DNA of 41,720 nucleotides, from positions 1-41,720 of the forward strand of contig NZ_WWEQ01000025.1 of NCBI RefSeq assembly GCF_009857845.1, read 5' to 3'. This document shows positions 8,728 to 15,933 of the stretch, in pieces (positions within the stretch are counted from its first letter, which is position 1; every line of letters begins with the position of its first letter). The notes below the pieces were generated by a model. The model did not search any database. It was not told the DNA's origin and saw only the letters and a list, made by a program, of their open reading frames with translations. Made by a program: the position numbers and the translations under genes. Source of the stretch: Brevibacterium rongguiense (lineage in GTDB: Bacteria; Actinomycetota; Actinomycetes; Actinomycetales; Brevibacteriaceae).

Positions 8728-9672
8728 CTACGGCGCCGGGCGCACGAGCGAGGCGAGCTCCGGTTCCTCCTCCACGAGGGTGCGCGCCGTGGCGAGGATC
8801 GCGCGCTCGAGGGCCTGCGCCGCGCGCGAGGGGCGGATCCCCGCCCGGGTGGCGAGGCTGACGGTGCGCGAAAGGCTCGGCTCGACGAGCGGCACGGAGG
8901 TCAGCTGCGGCCGGTCGACGAGCACCATCGCGGGCACCACGGCCACGCCCAGCCCCCGCTCGACGAAGCGCAGGACGGCGTCCATCTCCGCGCCCTCGAC
9001 GACGACGGCGGGGGACAGGCCCGCCGCGGCGAACGCGGCATCGGTGGCCTCGCGCAGGTCATAGCCGTGGTGGAACTGGACCTGGGGGAGCGCGGCGAGC
9101 TGGGCCAGCGTGACGGCACCGCGCGGCAGCAGCGGGAAGTCCGCCCCGCAGACCACGACGAGGTCCTCGCCCAGCACCGCGCGCAGGTCCAGGCGCGGCA
9201 TCCGCGCGGCCGGCTCCAGCGTGCGCGTGATGAGCGCCAGGTCGAGGTCGCCGGCGCCGAGCGCGCCGATGAGCTCGCGCGAGCCCTTCTCCATGAGCTC
9301 GAGCTCGATGCCCGGGTGGGCGCGGTGGAAGCGGCCCAGCGCCTCGGCGGCCAGGCTCACGCACAGCGTGGGCGTGGCGCCCAGGCGGACCCGGCCGCGG
9401 CGCAGGCCCGCGAGCTCGTCGAGGTCACGGCGCACCGCCTGCGCATCGGCGAGCATCCGGCGGGCGGTGGGCAGCAGCGCCTCGCCGGCGGCGGTGAGGG
9501 CGATGCGCCCGTGCGCGCGGTCGAAGAGCCGAGCGCCCAGCTCCCGCTCGAGGGTGGAGATCTGGCGGCTGAGCGAGGGCTGGGCCAGATGCAGGGCCGC
9601 GGCGGCCCTCGTGAAGTGGCCGGTCCGGGCGACTTCGGCAAAGCCCGCGAGCTGTTCGAGATTCACCCCCAT
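8728..9672 (-). CDS. LysR-family transcriptional regulator
   Basis: 314 residues with the standard LysR layout. A winged helix-turn-helix spans residues 1-65 (LEQLAGFAEVARTGHFTRAA, QPSLSRQISTLERELG), then a linker helix, then a two-lobed periplasmic-binding-like effector domain from about residue 90 (GRVRLGATPTL). It is divergent from the flavoprotein gene with a 71-base gap that holds a T-N11-A box, the usual arrangement for a LysR protein controlling its neighbour and itself. The effector is not known; a dicarboxylate would fit the target gene but is inference. There is no Shine-Dalgarno before ATG 9672, so its message may be leaderless or very short-leadered. Confidence 0.92.
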   Translation of the reverse strand: MGVNLEQLAGFAEVARTGHFTRAAAALHLAQPSLSRQISTLERELGARLFDRAHGRIALTAAGEALLPTARRMLADAQAVRRDLDELAGLRRGRVRLGATPTLCVSLAAEALGRFHRAHPGIELELMEKGSRELIGALGAGDLDLALITRTLEPAARMPRLDLRAVLGEDLVVVCGADFPLLPRGAVTLAQLAALPQVQFHHGYDLREATDAAFAAAGLSPAVVVEGAEMDAVLRFVERGLGVAVVPAMVLVDRPQLTSVPLVEPSLSRTVSLATRAGIRPSRAAQALERAILATARTLVEEEPELASLVRPAP

Positions 9673-9699
9673 AGCGTAGGGATATCAAGGTCAGTTGAA

Positions 9700-9736
9700 C
9701 AATGCATTGGACGCATAGATCAGGCGTACCTAACCT
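9700..9736 (+). promoter_or_regulatory. LysR box and flavoprotein promoter
   Basis: ATGC-N7-GCAT at 9702-9716 is a perfect inverted repeat of the T-N11-A form (T9703, A9715) bound by LysR proteins. It overlaps the 10-bp palindrome CAATGCATTG at 9700-9709. A candidate -35 TTGGAC (9707-9712) sits inside the box, followed after 18 bases by -10 TAACCT (9731-9736). The -10 ends 7 bases before ATG 9744, so the flavoprotein message is probably leaderless. Confidence 0.6.
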
Positions 9737-9743
9737 GGTCGGC

Positions 9744-11504
9744 ATGACTGCCACAGCGGGCCCTGCCCCCACCACAGAACACGTCATCGCCACCTCCGTG
9801 CTCGTCATCGGCACCGGCGGCTCCGGCCTGCGCGCCGCCATCGAGGTGGCCGAGTCCGGCGTCGACGTCGTCGCCGTGGGCAAGCGCCCCAAGGAGGACG
9901 CCCACACCTCGCTGGCCGCCGGCGGCATCAACGCCGCCCTGGCCACGATGGACCCCGATGACACATGGCAGCAGCACGCGGCGGACACGATCAAGGAGTC
10001 CTACGGGCTGGCCAACCCCCGCACCGTGGAGATCGTCACCCAGGGCGCCGCGCAGGGCATCGCCGACCTCGAGCGCTACGGGATGGCGTTCGCCAAGGAG
10101 GAGGACGGGCGGATCTCCCAGCGCTTCTTCGGCGCCCACACCTGGCGGCGCACCGCCTTCGCCGGGGACTACGCCGGCCTGGAGATCCAGCGCACCCTCA
10201 TCCACCGCGCGCAGGCGCTCGACATCCCCATCCTCGACCGCGTCTACATCACGAAGCTGCTCGTGGCCGACGGCCGGATCTTCGGCGCCTACGGCTTCGA
10301 CACGCTCGACGGCACCCGCTACCGGATCAACGCGGACGCCGTCATCCTGGCCGCCGGCGGCCACAACCGGATCTGGCGGCGGACCTCCTCGCGCCGCGAT
10401 GAGAACACCGGCGACTCGTTCCGCCTGGCCGTCGAGGCCGGCGCCCGCCTGCGCGACGCCGAGCTCGTCCAGTTCCACCCCTCGGGCATCCTCGAGCCGG
10501 AGAACGCGGCGGGCACCCTGGTCTCCGAGGCCGCGCGCGGTGAGGGCGGCATCCTGCGCAATGCCCTGGGCGAGCGGTTCATGGAGCGCTACGACCCGGA
10601 GCGGATGGAGCTGTCCACCCGCGACCGCGTGGCGCTGGCCGCCTACACGGAGATCCAGGAGGGCCGCGGCACCGAGCACGGCGGCGTGTGGCTCGACGTC
10701 TCGCACCTGCCGCGCGAGACGATCATGAGCCGCCGGCCGCGGGTGTACCAGACGCTTATGGAGACCCAGATGCTCGACATCACCCAGAGCCCCATCGAGA
10801 TCGCCCCCACCGCCCACTACTCGATGGGCGGGGTGTGGGTGGACCCCGTCGACCACAGCACCGACGTCGCGGGCCTGTGGGCGATCGGCGAGGCGTCCTC
10901 CGGGCTCCACGGCGCCAACCGCCTGGGCGGCAACTCGCTCATCGAGCTGCTCGTCTTCGGCCGGCTCGTGGGCCAGAGCGCGCTCGCCTATTCCGCGGGC
11001 CTCGAGGCGCAGGTGCGCTCCGCCGAGGCGGTGGCGCAGGCCCGCGGCGAGGTCCAGGAGCTGCTCGACTCCCAGGGCACGGAGAACGTGCGCGCCCTCC
11101 AGCGTGAGGTGCGCAACCTCATGACCGAGCACGCCGGCGTGGTGCGCGACGAGGCCGGCCTGCGGGCGGGGCTCGACAGGCTCGCCGACATCGAGGCGCG
11201 GATGGCCCAGGTGGGCATCCACCCGGACATCGCCGGCTACGCCGATCTGTCCCACGCCTTCGACCTCAAGTCCTCCGTGCTTGCCGCCCGCGCCACCCTC
11301 GAGTGCGCGCTCGAGCGGCGCGAGACCCGCGGGTGCCATAACCGCAGCGACTACCCGGAGATGGACCCGGAGCTCCAGGTCAACCTCGTGTGGTCCCCGG
11401 AGGCCGGCGTCGTGCGCGAGCGGATCCCGGAGGCCGACCCGGCCGTCGCCGCGCTCATGCACTCGGGCGAGGAGATCGACCTGCAGGGCAAGCTCGTCGA
11501 GTAG
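9744..11504 (+). CDS. fumarate reductase/succinate dehydrogenase-type flavoprotein
   Basis: 586 residues. FAD-binding GTGGSG lies at 23-28. His54 in EDAHTSLAAGGINAAL aligns with the histidine that links FAD covalently in SdhA/FrdA, which separates it from L-aspartate oxidase. Further family marks are VQFHPSGI, the active-site arginines in EAARGEGGIL and STRDRVALA, PTAHYSMGGV and GLHGANRLGGNSL near the C-terminal part. It probably interconverts fumarate and succinate or acts on a related dicarboxylate. No iron-sulphur or membrane-anchor subunit gene is nearby, unlike a normal sdh/frd operon, so the electron partner is unknown. The neighbouring LysR regulator suggests a conditional, substrate-induced role. 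Confidence 0.85.
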   Translation: MTATAGPAPTTEHVIATSVLVIGTGGSGLRAAIEVAESGVDVVAVGKRPKEDAHTSLAAGGINAALATMDPDDTWQQHAADTIKESYGLANPRTVEIVTQGAAQGIADLERYGMAFAKEEDGRISQRFFGAHTWRRTAFAGDYAGLEIQRTLIHRAQALDIPILDRVYITKLLVADGRIFGAYGFDTLDGTRYRINADAVILAAGGHNRIWRRTSSRRDENTGDSFRLAVEAGARLRDAELVQFHPSGILEPENAAGTLVSEAARGEGGILRNALGERFMERYDPERMELSTRDRVALAAYTEIQEGRGTEHGGVWLDVSHLPRETIMSRRPRVYQTLMETQMLDITQSPIEIAPTAHYSMGGVWVDPVDHSTDVAGLWAIGEASSGLHGANRLGGNSLIELLVFGRLVGQSALAYSAGLEAQVRSAEAVAQARGEVQELLDSQGTENVRALQREVRNLMTEHAGVVRDEAGLRAGLDRLADIEARMAQVGIHPDIAGYADLSHAFDLKSSVLAARATLECALERRETRGCHNRSDYPEMDPELQVNLVWSPEAGVVRERIPEADPAVAALMHSGEEIDLQGKLVE

Positions 11505-11560
11505 CGGGCACACCGGCCCCGGGGTGCCCGAGGCCGGGGGGGGCGTGCGTCGGGCCGGCC

Positions 11561-11628
11561 GGGGCTGCCCAGTGCTGGGGCTGCCCAGTGCTGGGGTTGT
11601 CCGGTGCCGGGGTTGCCCGGTGCCGGGG
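11561..11628. repeat. four 16-bp tandem repeats ahead of hchA
   Basis: Four head-to-tail units: GGGGCTGCCCAGTGCT at 11561-11576 and again at 11577-11592, then GGGGTTGTCCGGTGCC at 11593-11608 and GGGGTTGCCCGGTGCC at 11609-11624, ending in GGGG. The array lies 10 bases before the hchA -10 box, so it covers the -35 region. It may be a multi-copy binding site or a slippage product. Confidence 0.8.
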
Positions 11629-11637
11629 ACCGGGGGC

Positions 11638-11643
11638 TAGGGT
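11638..11643 (+). promoter_or_regulatory. hchA -10 box
   Basis: TAGGGT at 11638-11643, within CTAGGGTGGGC, the same core as in the plsC/glycosylase promoters. Transcription would start near 11650, leaving a leader of about 37 bases with a GAAGGGA ribosome binding site. Confidence 0.45.
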
Positions 11644-11686
11644 GGGCACCCCGCCACAGGGCGGATCGCCGCGAGAAGGGAACGAC

Positions 11687-12604
11687 ATGGCCCAGACATC
11701 GGACCAGCAGAACCAGCACGCTCAGGAAGCCCTGCAAGACGAGGACCGCCAGCAGGCCGAGGACCGCAGCCCCGCCCCGGATCACGCCGAGGACGGCGCC
11801 TTCTTCCCCTCGCCCTACTCGCTGTCGCAGTACACCGCGCCCACGACCGACTTCGACGGGTTCGCCACGGACGAGGCCTATGCCGGCGATCGCTGGAAGG
11901 TCCTCGTCATCGCCACCGCCGAGCGCTACATGCTCATGGACAACGGCACGTTCTTCTCCACCGGCAACCACCCGGTCGAGACCCTGCTGCCGCTGCACCA
12001 CATGGCGCACGCGGGCTACGGCATCGACATCGCGACGATCGACGGCACGCCCGCCAAGTTCGAGTGGTGGGCCTACCCCTCGCAGGACGCAGCCGTAGCC
12101 CAGGCCTGGGAGGCCTCGCGCGCGGACTTCAAGGCCCCCAGGCGCCTGTCCGACGTCATCGCGGATGGGCTGGAGGACTACGCCGCGGTGTTCATCCCCG
12201 GCGGCCACGGGGCCATGAATGCCCTGCCGTTCAGCGCCGAGGTGCAGGAAGCGCTCGACTTCTTCCTGGCCGAGGACCGGCTCATCGTCTCCCTGTGCCA
12301 CGGACCGGCCGCCTTCCGGGCCGCCGGGCTGGGCCGGTCATCGAACCCGTTCGCGGGCTTCGCCATCACGGCCTTCCCCGACGCCCTGGACTTCGGGGCG
12401 AACCTGGAGATCGGCTACCTGCCCGGCCCTATGCCGTGGAAGCTGGGCGAGGCGCTGCGCGCCGAGGGGCTGACGATCCTCAACGACGACATGACCGGCC
12501 AGACGACCCGCGACCGCAATGTCCTCACCGGCGACAGCCCCCTGGCCGCCAACGCCCTGGGCAAGGAGGCCGCCGCCGCGCTGCTCGAGCGCTTCGGCTC
12601 TTAA
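11687..12604 (+). CDS. hchA: HchA (Hsp31): chaperone, glyoxalase III and protein deglycase
   Basis: 305 residues. From residue 35 it follows E. coli HchA closely: EDGAFFPSPYSLSQYTAPTTD, MDNGTFFSTGNHPVETLLPL, VFIPGGHGAMNALP and the nucleophilic elbow VSLCHGPAAF with Cys204-His205. The C-terminal block includes NDDMTGQTTRDRNVLTGDSP. It belongs to the DJ-1/PfpI superfamily; known activities are a holdase chaperone under heat and acid stress and removal of methylglyoxal. The first ~34 residues are a Gln/Asp-rich extension not present in E. coli. A GAAGGGA ribosome binding site supports ATG 11687. It stands alone, behind a tandem repeat array and a strong -10 box, and ends in a hairpin shared with the convergent SDR gene. 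Confidence 0.93.
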   Translation: MAQTSDQQNQHAQEALQDEDRQQAEDRSPAPDHAEDGAFFPSPYSLSQYTAPTTDFDGFATDEAYAGDRWKVLVIATAERYMLMDNGTFFSTGNHPVETLLPLHHMAHAGYGIDIATIDGTPAKFEWWAYPSQDAAVAQAWEASRADFKAPRRLSDVIADGLEDYAAVFIPGGHGAMNALPFSAEVQEALDFFLAEDRLIVSLCHGPAAFRAAGLGRSSNPFAGFAITAFPDALDFGANLEIGYLPGPMPWKLGEALRAEGLTILNDDMTGQTTRDRNVLTGDSPLAANALGKEAAAALLERFGS

Positions 12605-12615
12605 GCGTCCCCCCG

Positions 12616-12633
12616 GGCCCGCTCACGCGGGCC
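12616..12633. terminator. hairpin between hchA and the SDR gene
   Basis: Perfect 7-bp stem GGCCCGC (12616-12622) and GCGGGCC (12627-12633) with loop TCAC. The loop holds the stop codon of the leftward SDR gene, and the stem lies 12 bases past the hchA stop, so it can serve both genes. Confidence 0.6.
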
Positions 12634-13459
12634 GAGTGGTGCTCTCCGAGAGCTCGCGGTGCTCGTCGGCGCTCGCCAGCACCCGCGCGGACTGCTCGCG
12701 CACGGCGTGGAGCGCATCGCGGCCCAGGTAGAGGCGCGAGGGCGGGTTCGGCAGGTCCGCGAGCTCGACGATCGCGCGCGCGACGAGGGCGGGGTCCCCG
12801 CCCTGTGCGTGGTTGAGGCCGTCGAGCTGCGCGAGTGCGCGGGAGACCTGCGTGTAGTCCTCGATCGTGTCAGCCGGGCGCCGTGAGGACGACGCGTCGA
12901 GGAAGTCCGTGCGCACGCCGCCGGGGCACACGGCCGTGGCCCGCACCCCGAACTCGGCGGCCTCCTGGGCCACCGCCTCCGTGAGCATGAGCACCGCCGC
13001 CTTCGTGGCGCTGTAGAGCCCGGTCGCCGGGCTCGTCACGGTCGCGGAGATCGAGGCCATATTCACGATCATGCCGCTCCGCTGCCGGCGCATGGCGCCC
13101 AGCGCCGCGCGGGTGACCCGCAGCAGGCCGAAGACGTCCACCTCGAAGTTCGCGGCGACCTCCGCATCAGAGAACTCCTCCACGGCCCCCAGCAGGGAAT
13201 AGCCCGCATTGTTGACGACCACGTCGAGGCGGCCGAACTCGGCGACGACCGCATCGACCGTGGCCTGCGCGCTCTCGGCGCTGCCCAGGTCCATGGCGAC
13301 GGCGCGGAAGCGGTCCGCACCCGCCTCGACCTGCGCCCGCAGCCGCTCCGGCGAGCGCGAGGTGCCCACCACCGTGTGGCCGGCGGCCAGTGCCGCCCGG
13401 ACGATCTCCAGCCCCATGCCCTTCGAGGCTCCCGTGACGAGCCAGACGCCTGTGGCCAT
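12623..13459 (-). CDS. short-chain dehydrogenase/reductase (SDR)
   Basis: 278 residues. NAD(P)-binding TGASKGMG sits at residues 9-16, with VVVNNAGY in the middle and the catalytic Ser plus Tyr-x3-Lys in GLYSATKAAV. The sequence after the glycine motif (VGTSRSPERL) suggests NADPH preference. Close relatives are annotated only as general oxidoreductases, and the substrate is unknown. The C-terminal part (PSRLYLGRDAL) is typical of the classical-SDR group that includes many ketoreductase-like proteins. AGGAGGAAGC directly before ATG 13459 fixes the start. It has its own -10 box TAGGAT (13497-13492 on the minus strand), although the acyltransferase gene lies just upstream in the same direction. 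Confidence 0.9.
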   Translation of the reverse strand: MATGVWLVTGASKGMGLEIVRAALAAGHTVVGTSRSPERLRAQVEAGADRFRAVAMDLGSAESAQATVDAVVAEFGRLDVVVNNAGYSLLGAVEEFSDAEVAANFEVDVFGLLRVTRAALGAMRRQRSGMIVNMASISATVTSPATGLYSATKAAVLMLTEAVAQEAAEFGVRATAVCPGGVRTDFLDASSSRRPADTIEDYTQVSRALAQLDGLNHAQGGDPALVARAIVELADLPNPPSRLYLGRDALHAVREQSARVLASADEHRELSESTTRPA

Positions 13460-13505
13460 GCTTCCTCCTGGTGCCGCGCGGATGTGGGCCGATCCTACCG
13501 CGCGC

Positions 13506-14081
13506 TCAGTCGAACGCGCGCTCCTCGCGCAGGCGCGGCTCGACCGTGAGCTGCGGGCGGATTCCGACCTTGCCCGAGTAGAACGCGCGGATGCGGTCCA
13601 TGTCTGCGGCCACATCGCCGGTGAGGTCGATGGTGGGGCCGAGTCCCGTGGTCTTCGTGGCGCTGTCGACGAAGCCCAGCGTCACGGGCATGCCGGCCTC
13701 GGTGGCGATGCGGTAGAAGCCGGACTTCCAGTGCTCGTGAGCACCGCGGGTGCCGTCGGGGGTGACGACGATGCCGAACGACTCCCCGGCGTGCACCCGC
13801 GCCACGACCTGCGCGACGATCCGGCTGGGGTCCGAGCGGTCCACCGGGATCCCGCCGAGCGCGCGCATGATGGGCCCCCGCCAGCCCGCGAACAAACTGT
13901 GCTTGCCCAGCCAGCGCACGTGGATGCCCAGGCGCCACGCGATCGCCAGCATGAGCGGAAAGTCCCAGTTCGAGGTGTGCGGGGCGCCCAGCAGCACGGT
14001 GGGCCGGCTGGGGGCGGGCTCGGTGGCCAGCGTGTACGGGCTCAGGCGCCAGAAGCCGCGCGCGATCAGGCGTCGAATCAT
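13506..14081 (-). CDS. 1-acyl-glycerol-3-phosphate acyltransferase-like protein (PlsC family)
   Basis: 191 residues. The acyltransferase H-x4-D motif is HTSNWD (His35, Asp40), followed by GIPVDRSDPS and TPDGTRG, a variant of the substrate-binding PEGTR motif. The family transfers acyl groups from acyl-CoA or acyl-ACP to lysophosphatidic acid or similar acceptors at the inner face of the membrane. At under 200 residues it is a short member, so the acceptor may differ. ATG 14081 is chosen over GTG 14090 because a -10 box TAGGGT ends exactly 7 bases before it and no Shine-Dalgarno is present. It is divergent from the DNA glycosylase gene, with a mirrored promoter. Confidence 0.85.
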   Translation of the reverse strand: MIRRLIARGFWRLSPYTLATEPAPSRPTVLLGAPHTSNWDFPLMLAIAWRLGIHVRWLGKHSLFAGWRGPIMRALGGIPVDRSDPSRIVAQVVARVHAGESFGIVVTPDGTRGAHEHWKSGFYRIATEAGMPVTLGFVDSATKTTGLGPTIDLTGDVAADMDRIRAFYSGKVGIRPQLTVEPRLREERAFD

Positions 14082-14155
14082 GGCGCCCACCCTAGGCGAC
14101 GCGCCGCCAGCGGCCTATTCGCGTCCGGGGCGGCTGGCCTAGGGTGGGCGCCATG
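14079..14155. promoter_or_regulatory. mirrored leaderless promoters (18-bp inverted repeat)
   Basis: CCTAGGGTGGGCGCCATG occurs on the plus strand at 14138-14155 and as its exact reverse complement at 14079-14096. Each copy holds a -10 box TAGGGT, 7 spacer bases and the start codon of one gene (plsC-like to the left, DNA glycosylase to the right). The 41 bases between must hold both -35 regions back to back. Identity extends exactly from the -10 to the start codon. Confidence 0.75.
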
Positions 14156-14767
14156 GCGAAGCCCCCCGCCCGCATCGCGGGCGACCTCCTGGACGAGCAC
14201 GGCACGACGTATGCCCAGCAGGCGGGGATCCGCCTGGCCGATCGTCCGGCGCCCCTCTTCCAGCTGCTCGTGCTCGCCAACCTCCTGTCCGCCCGGATCG
14301 GGGCGGACATCGCGGTCGCCGCGGCGCGCGAGCTCTGGGCCGCCGGCCTCACCACTCCCGCGCGCATGCGCGACTCGGGGCGCGCTGAGCGCGTGGCGGC
14401 TCTGGGCCGCGCGGGCTACCGGCGCTACGACGAGAGCACTGCCACACGGCTGCGCGCCATGTCCGAGCAGCTGCTCGCGGACTACCGCGGTGACCTGCGC
14501 CGGCTCCGCGCCGACGGGGGCGCAGACCTCGCAGCCCTCGGCCGGCTGCTGCAGGCGTTCCCCGGCATCGGACCCGCGGGCGCGCAGATCTTCCTGCGCG
14601 AGGCCCAGGGGGTCTGGTCGCTGGAACCGGTCTTCGACGCCAAGGCCCTCGAGGGCGCCCGCCGGGCGGGGCTGCCGGCCGACCCCGAGGCGCTGGCCGG
14701 CCTCGTCGCCCCTGCCGACCGGGCGCAGTTCGCCGCCGCGCTCGTGCGCCGCGCGCTGCAGAAGTAG
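14153..14767 (+). CDS. HhH-type DNA glycosylase/endonuclease III-like protein
   Basis: 204 residues, mostly helical. The helix-hairpin-helix is LLQAFPGIGPAGAQIF, and the N-terminal half has FQLLVLANLLSARIG, similar to the endonuclease III fold where LIxxxLSxQ is usual. It lacks the C-terminal four-cysteine iron-sulphur cluster loop of Nth/MutY, and neither the usual catalytic Lys nor the Asp (about 20 residues after the HhH) is clearly identifiable, though VFDAKALEG could supply it. It is probably a base-excision repair protein of unknown lesion specificity, or a non-catalytic DNA-binding relative. ATG 14153 is chosen because the -10 box TAGGGT ends 7 bases before it, as for a leaderless message. 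Confidence 0.7.
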   Translation: MAKPPARIAGDLLDEHGTTYAQQAGIRLADRPAPLFQLLVLANLLSARIGADIAVAAARELWAAGLTTPARMRDSGRAERVAALGRAGYRRYDESTATRLRAMSEQLLADYRGDLRRLRADGGADLAALGRLLQAFPGIGPAGAQIFLREAQGVWSLEPVFDAKALEGARRAGLPADPEALAGLVAPADRAQFAAALVRRALQK

Positions 14768-14876
14768 GACCCGCGACCGCGCAGGGCACGAACTGCTGGG
14801 CCCGGACTGGGGATCCGGTCCTGCTCGGCCCACAGTCCCGGACGCGTCCAGCCGGGCCCGATTGTGACGTGTGCCC

Positions 14877-14920
14877 TTGCCGCGCGGATAAAAATGAGTA
14901 CGCTCAAAAATGAGCGCATG
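14877..14920 (+). promoter_or_regulatory. 3-hydroxyacyl-CoA dehydrogenase promoter with TetR operator
   Basis: -35 TTGCCG (14877-14882), 16 bases, -10 TACGCT (14899-14904). The -10 is embedded in the inverted repeat ATGAGTACGCTCAA (14894-14907), and a second TGAG half-site follows 16 bases after the first (14911-14914). The same arrangement and nearly the same 20 bases occur at the oleate hydratase promoter (19897-19877, minus strand), so the TetR protein encoded at 19922 is the likely ligand. Confidence 0.65.
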
Positions 14921-14963
14921 GAGCATGCGCGGCCGCCGCGGCGGCTGAGCGAGGAGGGACACC

Positions 14964-15824
14964 ATGAGTCAGATCGCACACGTCACCGTGCTGGGAGCCG
15001 GAGTGCTCGGCACGCAGATCGCCTACCAGACCGCCTACCGCGGCTTCGACGTTACCGTCTACGACATCGGCGATGAGGCCCTGACCGCCGGCCGCAAGCG
15101 GCTGGACGCGCTCGTCGCCGCCTACCGCGCCGAGGTCGAGGGCGCCACCGAGGCGAGCACGCAGGCCGCGCTCGACCGCCTGACGATGACGACGGACCTC
15201 GCGCAGGCCGCGGGGAATGCCGACCTCATCATCGAGGCCGTCCCCGAGCGCCTCGACATCAAGCGCGAGACCTACGAGAAGCTCGCGGCGCTCGCCCCCG
15301 AGCGCACGATCTTCGCGACGAACTCCTCGACGCTGCTGCCCAGCGACATCAAGGACTTCACCGGGCGCCCCGACCGGTTCCTCGCCCTGCACTTCGCCAA
15401 CCAGATCTGGAAGTTCAACACCGCGGAGGTCATGGGCACCGCGGACACGAGCCCCGCCGTCTTCGACACGGTCGTGGAGTTCGCCCGGGAGATCGGCATG
15501 GTGCCCATTCCCGTGCTCAAGGAGCGCCCGGGCTACGTGCTCAACTCGCTGCTCGTGCCCTTCCTCAACGCGGCCCTCGACCTGGCCGCGGGCGGCTATG
15601 CGCAGCCCCAGGACGTCGACAACGTCTGGCGGATCGCCACGGGCGCTCCCATGGGACCGTTCCAGATCTACGATGTCGTGGGGCTGGGCACGGCCTACAA
15701 CATCCTGGCCAGCGGCGATGAGCACAGCCAGCGCCTCGCCGCGTGGCTCAAGGAGCACTACATCGATCGCGGCCGCCTGGGCGTCGGCGCGGGCGGCGGG
15801 TTCTACGACGACCCGCAGGCCTGA
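14964..15824 (+). CDS. 3-hydroxyacyl-CoA dehydrogenase family protein
   Basis: 286 residues. The N-terminal Rossmann domain has VLGAGVLGTQIA and, at the end of strand 2, Asp for NAD preference (TVYD). ADLIIEAVPERLDIKRE, the FATNSSTLLPSDI loop and LHFANQIWKFNTAEVM (catalytic His) follow. The C-terminal helical domain starts at about 185 (RPGYVLNSLLVPFLNAAL). It oxidises 3-hydroxyacyl-CoA to 3-ketoacyl-CoA in beta-oxidation, or works in reverse on short chains. The typical HNP motif is changed to ANQ, so the preferred substrate may be unusual. A GAGGAGGGA ribosome binding site precedes ATG 14964. It stands alone but shares an operator with the oleate hydratase/TetR pair 5 kb away, linking it to fatty-acid use. 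Confidence 0.88.
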   Translation: MSQIAHVTVLGAGVLGTQIAYQTAYRGFDVTVYDIGDEALTAGRKRLDALVAAYRAEVEGATEASTQAALDRLTMTTDLAQAAGNADLIIEAVPERLDIKRETYEKLAALAPERTIFATNSSTLLPSDIKDFTGRPDRFLALHFANQIWKFNTAEVMGTADTSPAVFDTVVEFAREIGMVPIPVLKERPGYVLNSLLVPFLNAALDLAAGGYAQPQDVDNVWRIATGAPMGPFQIYDVVGLGTAYNILASGDEHSQRLAAWLKEHYIDRGRLGVGAGGGFYDDPQA

Positions 15825-15933
15825 GCCGCCCGCCTCCCAGTGGTGACGGCGCACGCGCGTCGGTAGGCTTCAGGTGCCGCGCCACCCGTGCGGTGGGCAC
15901 GCCGCCGGGCGGGCCGCAGACAGGGAGGTCCGT

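Noticed and set aside
11561-11628. CRISPR array
   Set aside because: Head-to-tail 16-bp repeats without spacers and no cas genes; the same applies to the 18-bp array at 38474 and the array at 41514.
14790-14870. tRNA-like fold in the gap before the dehydrogenase gene
   Set aside because: Some complementarity (CCGGA/TCCGG) but no T-loop GTTCGA-type sequence and no acceptor stem.
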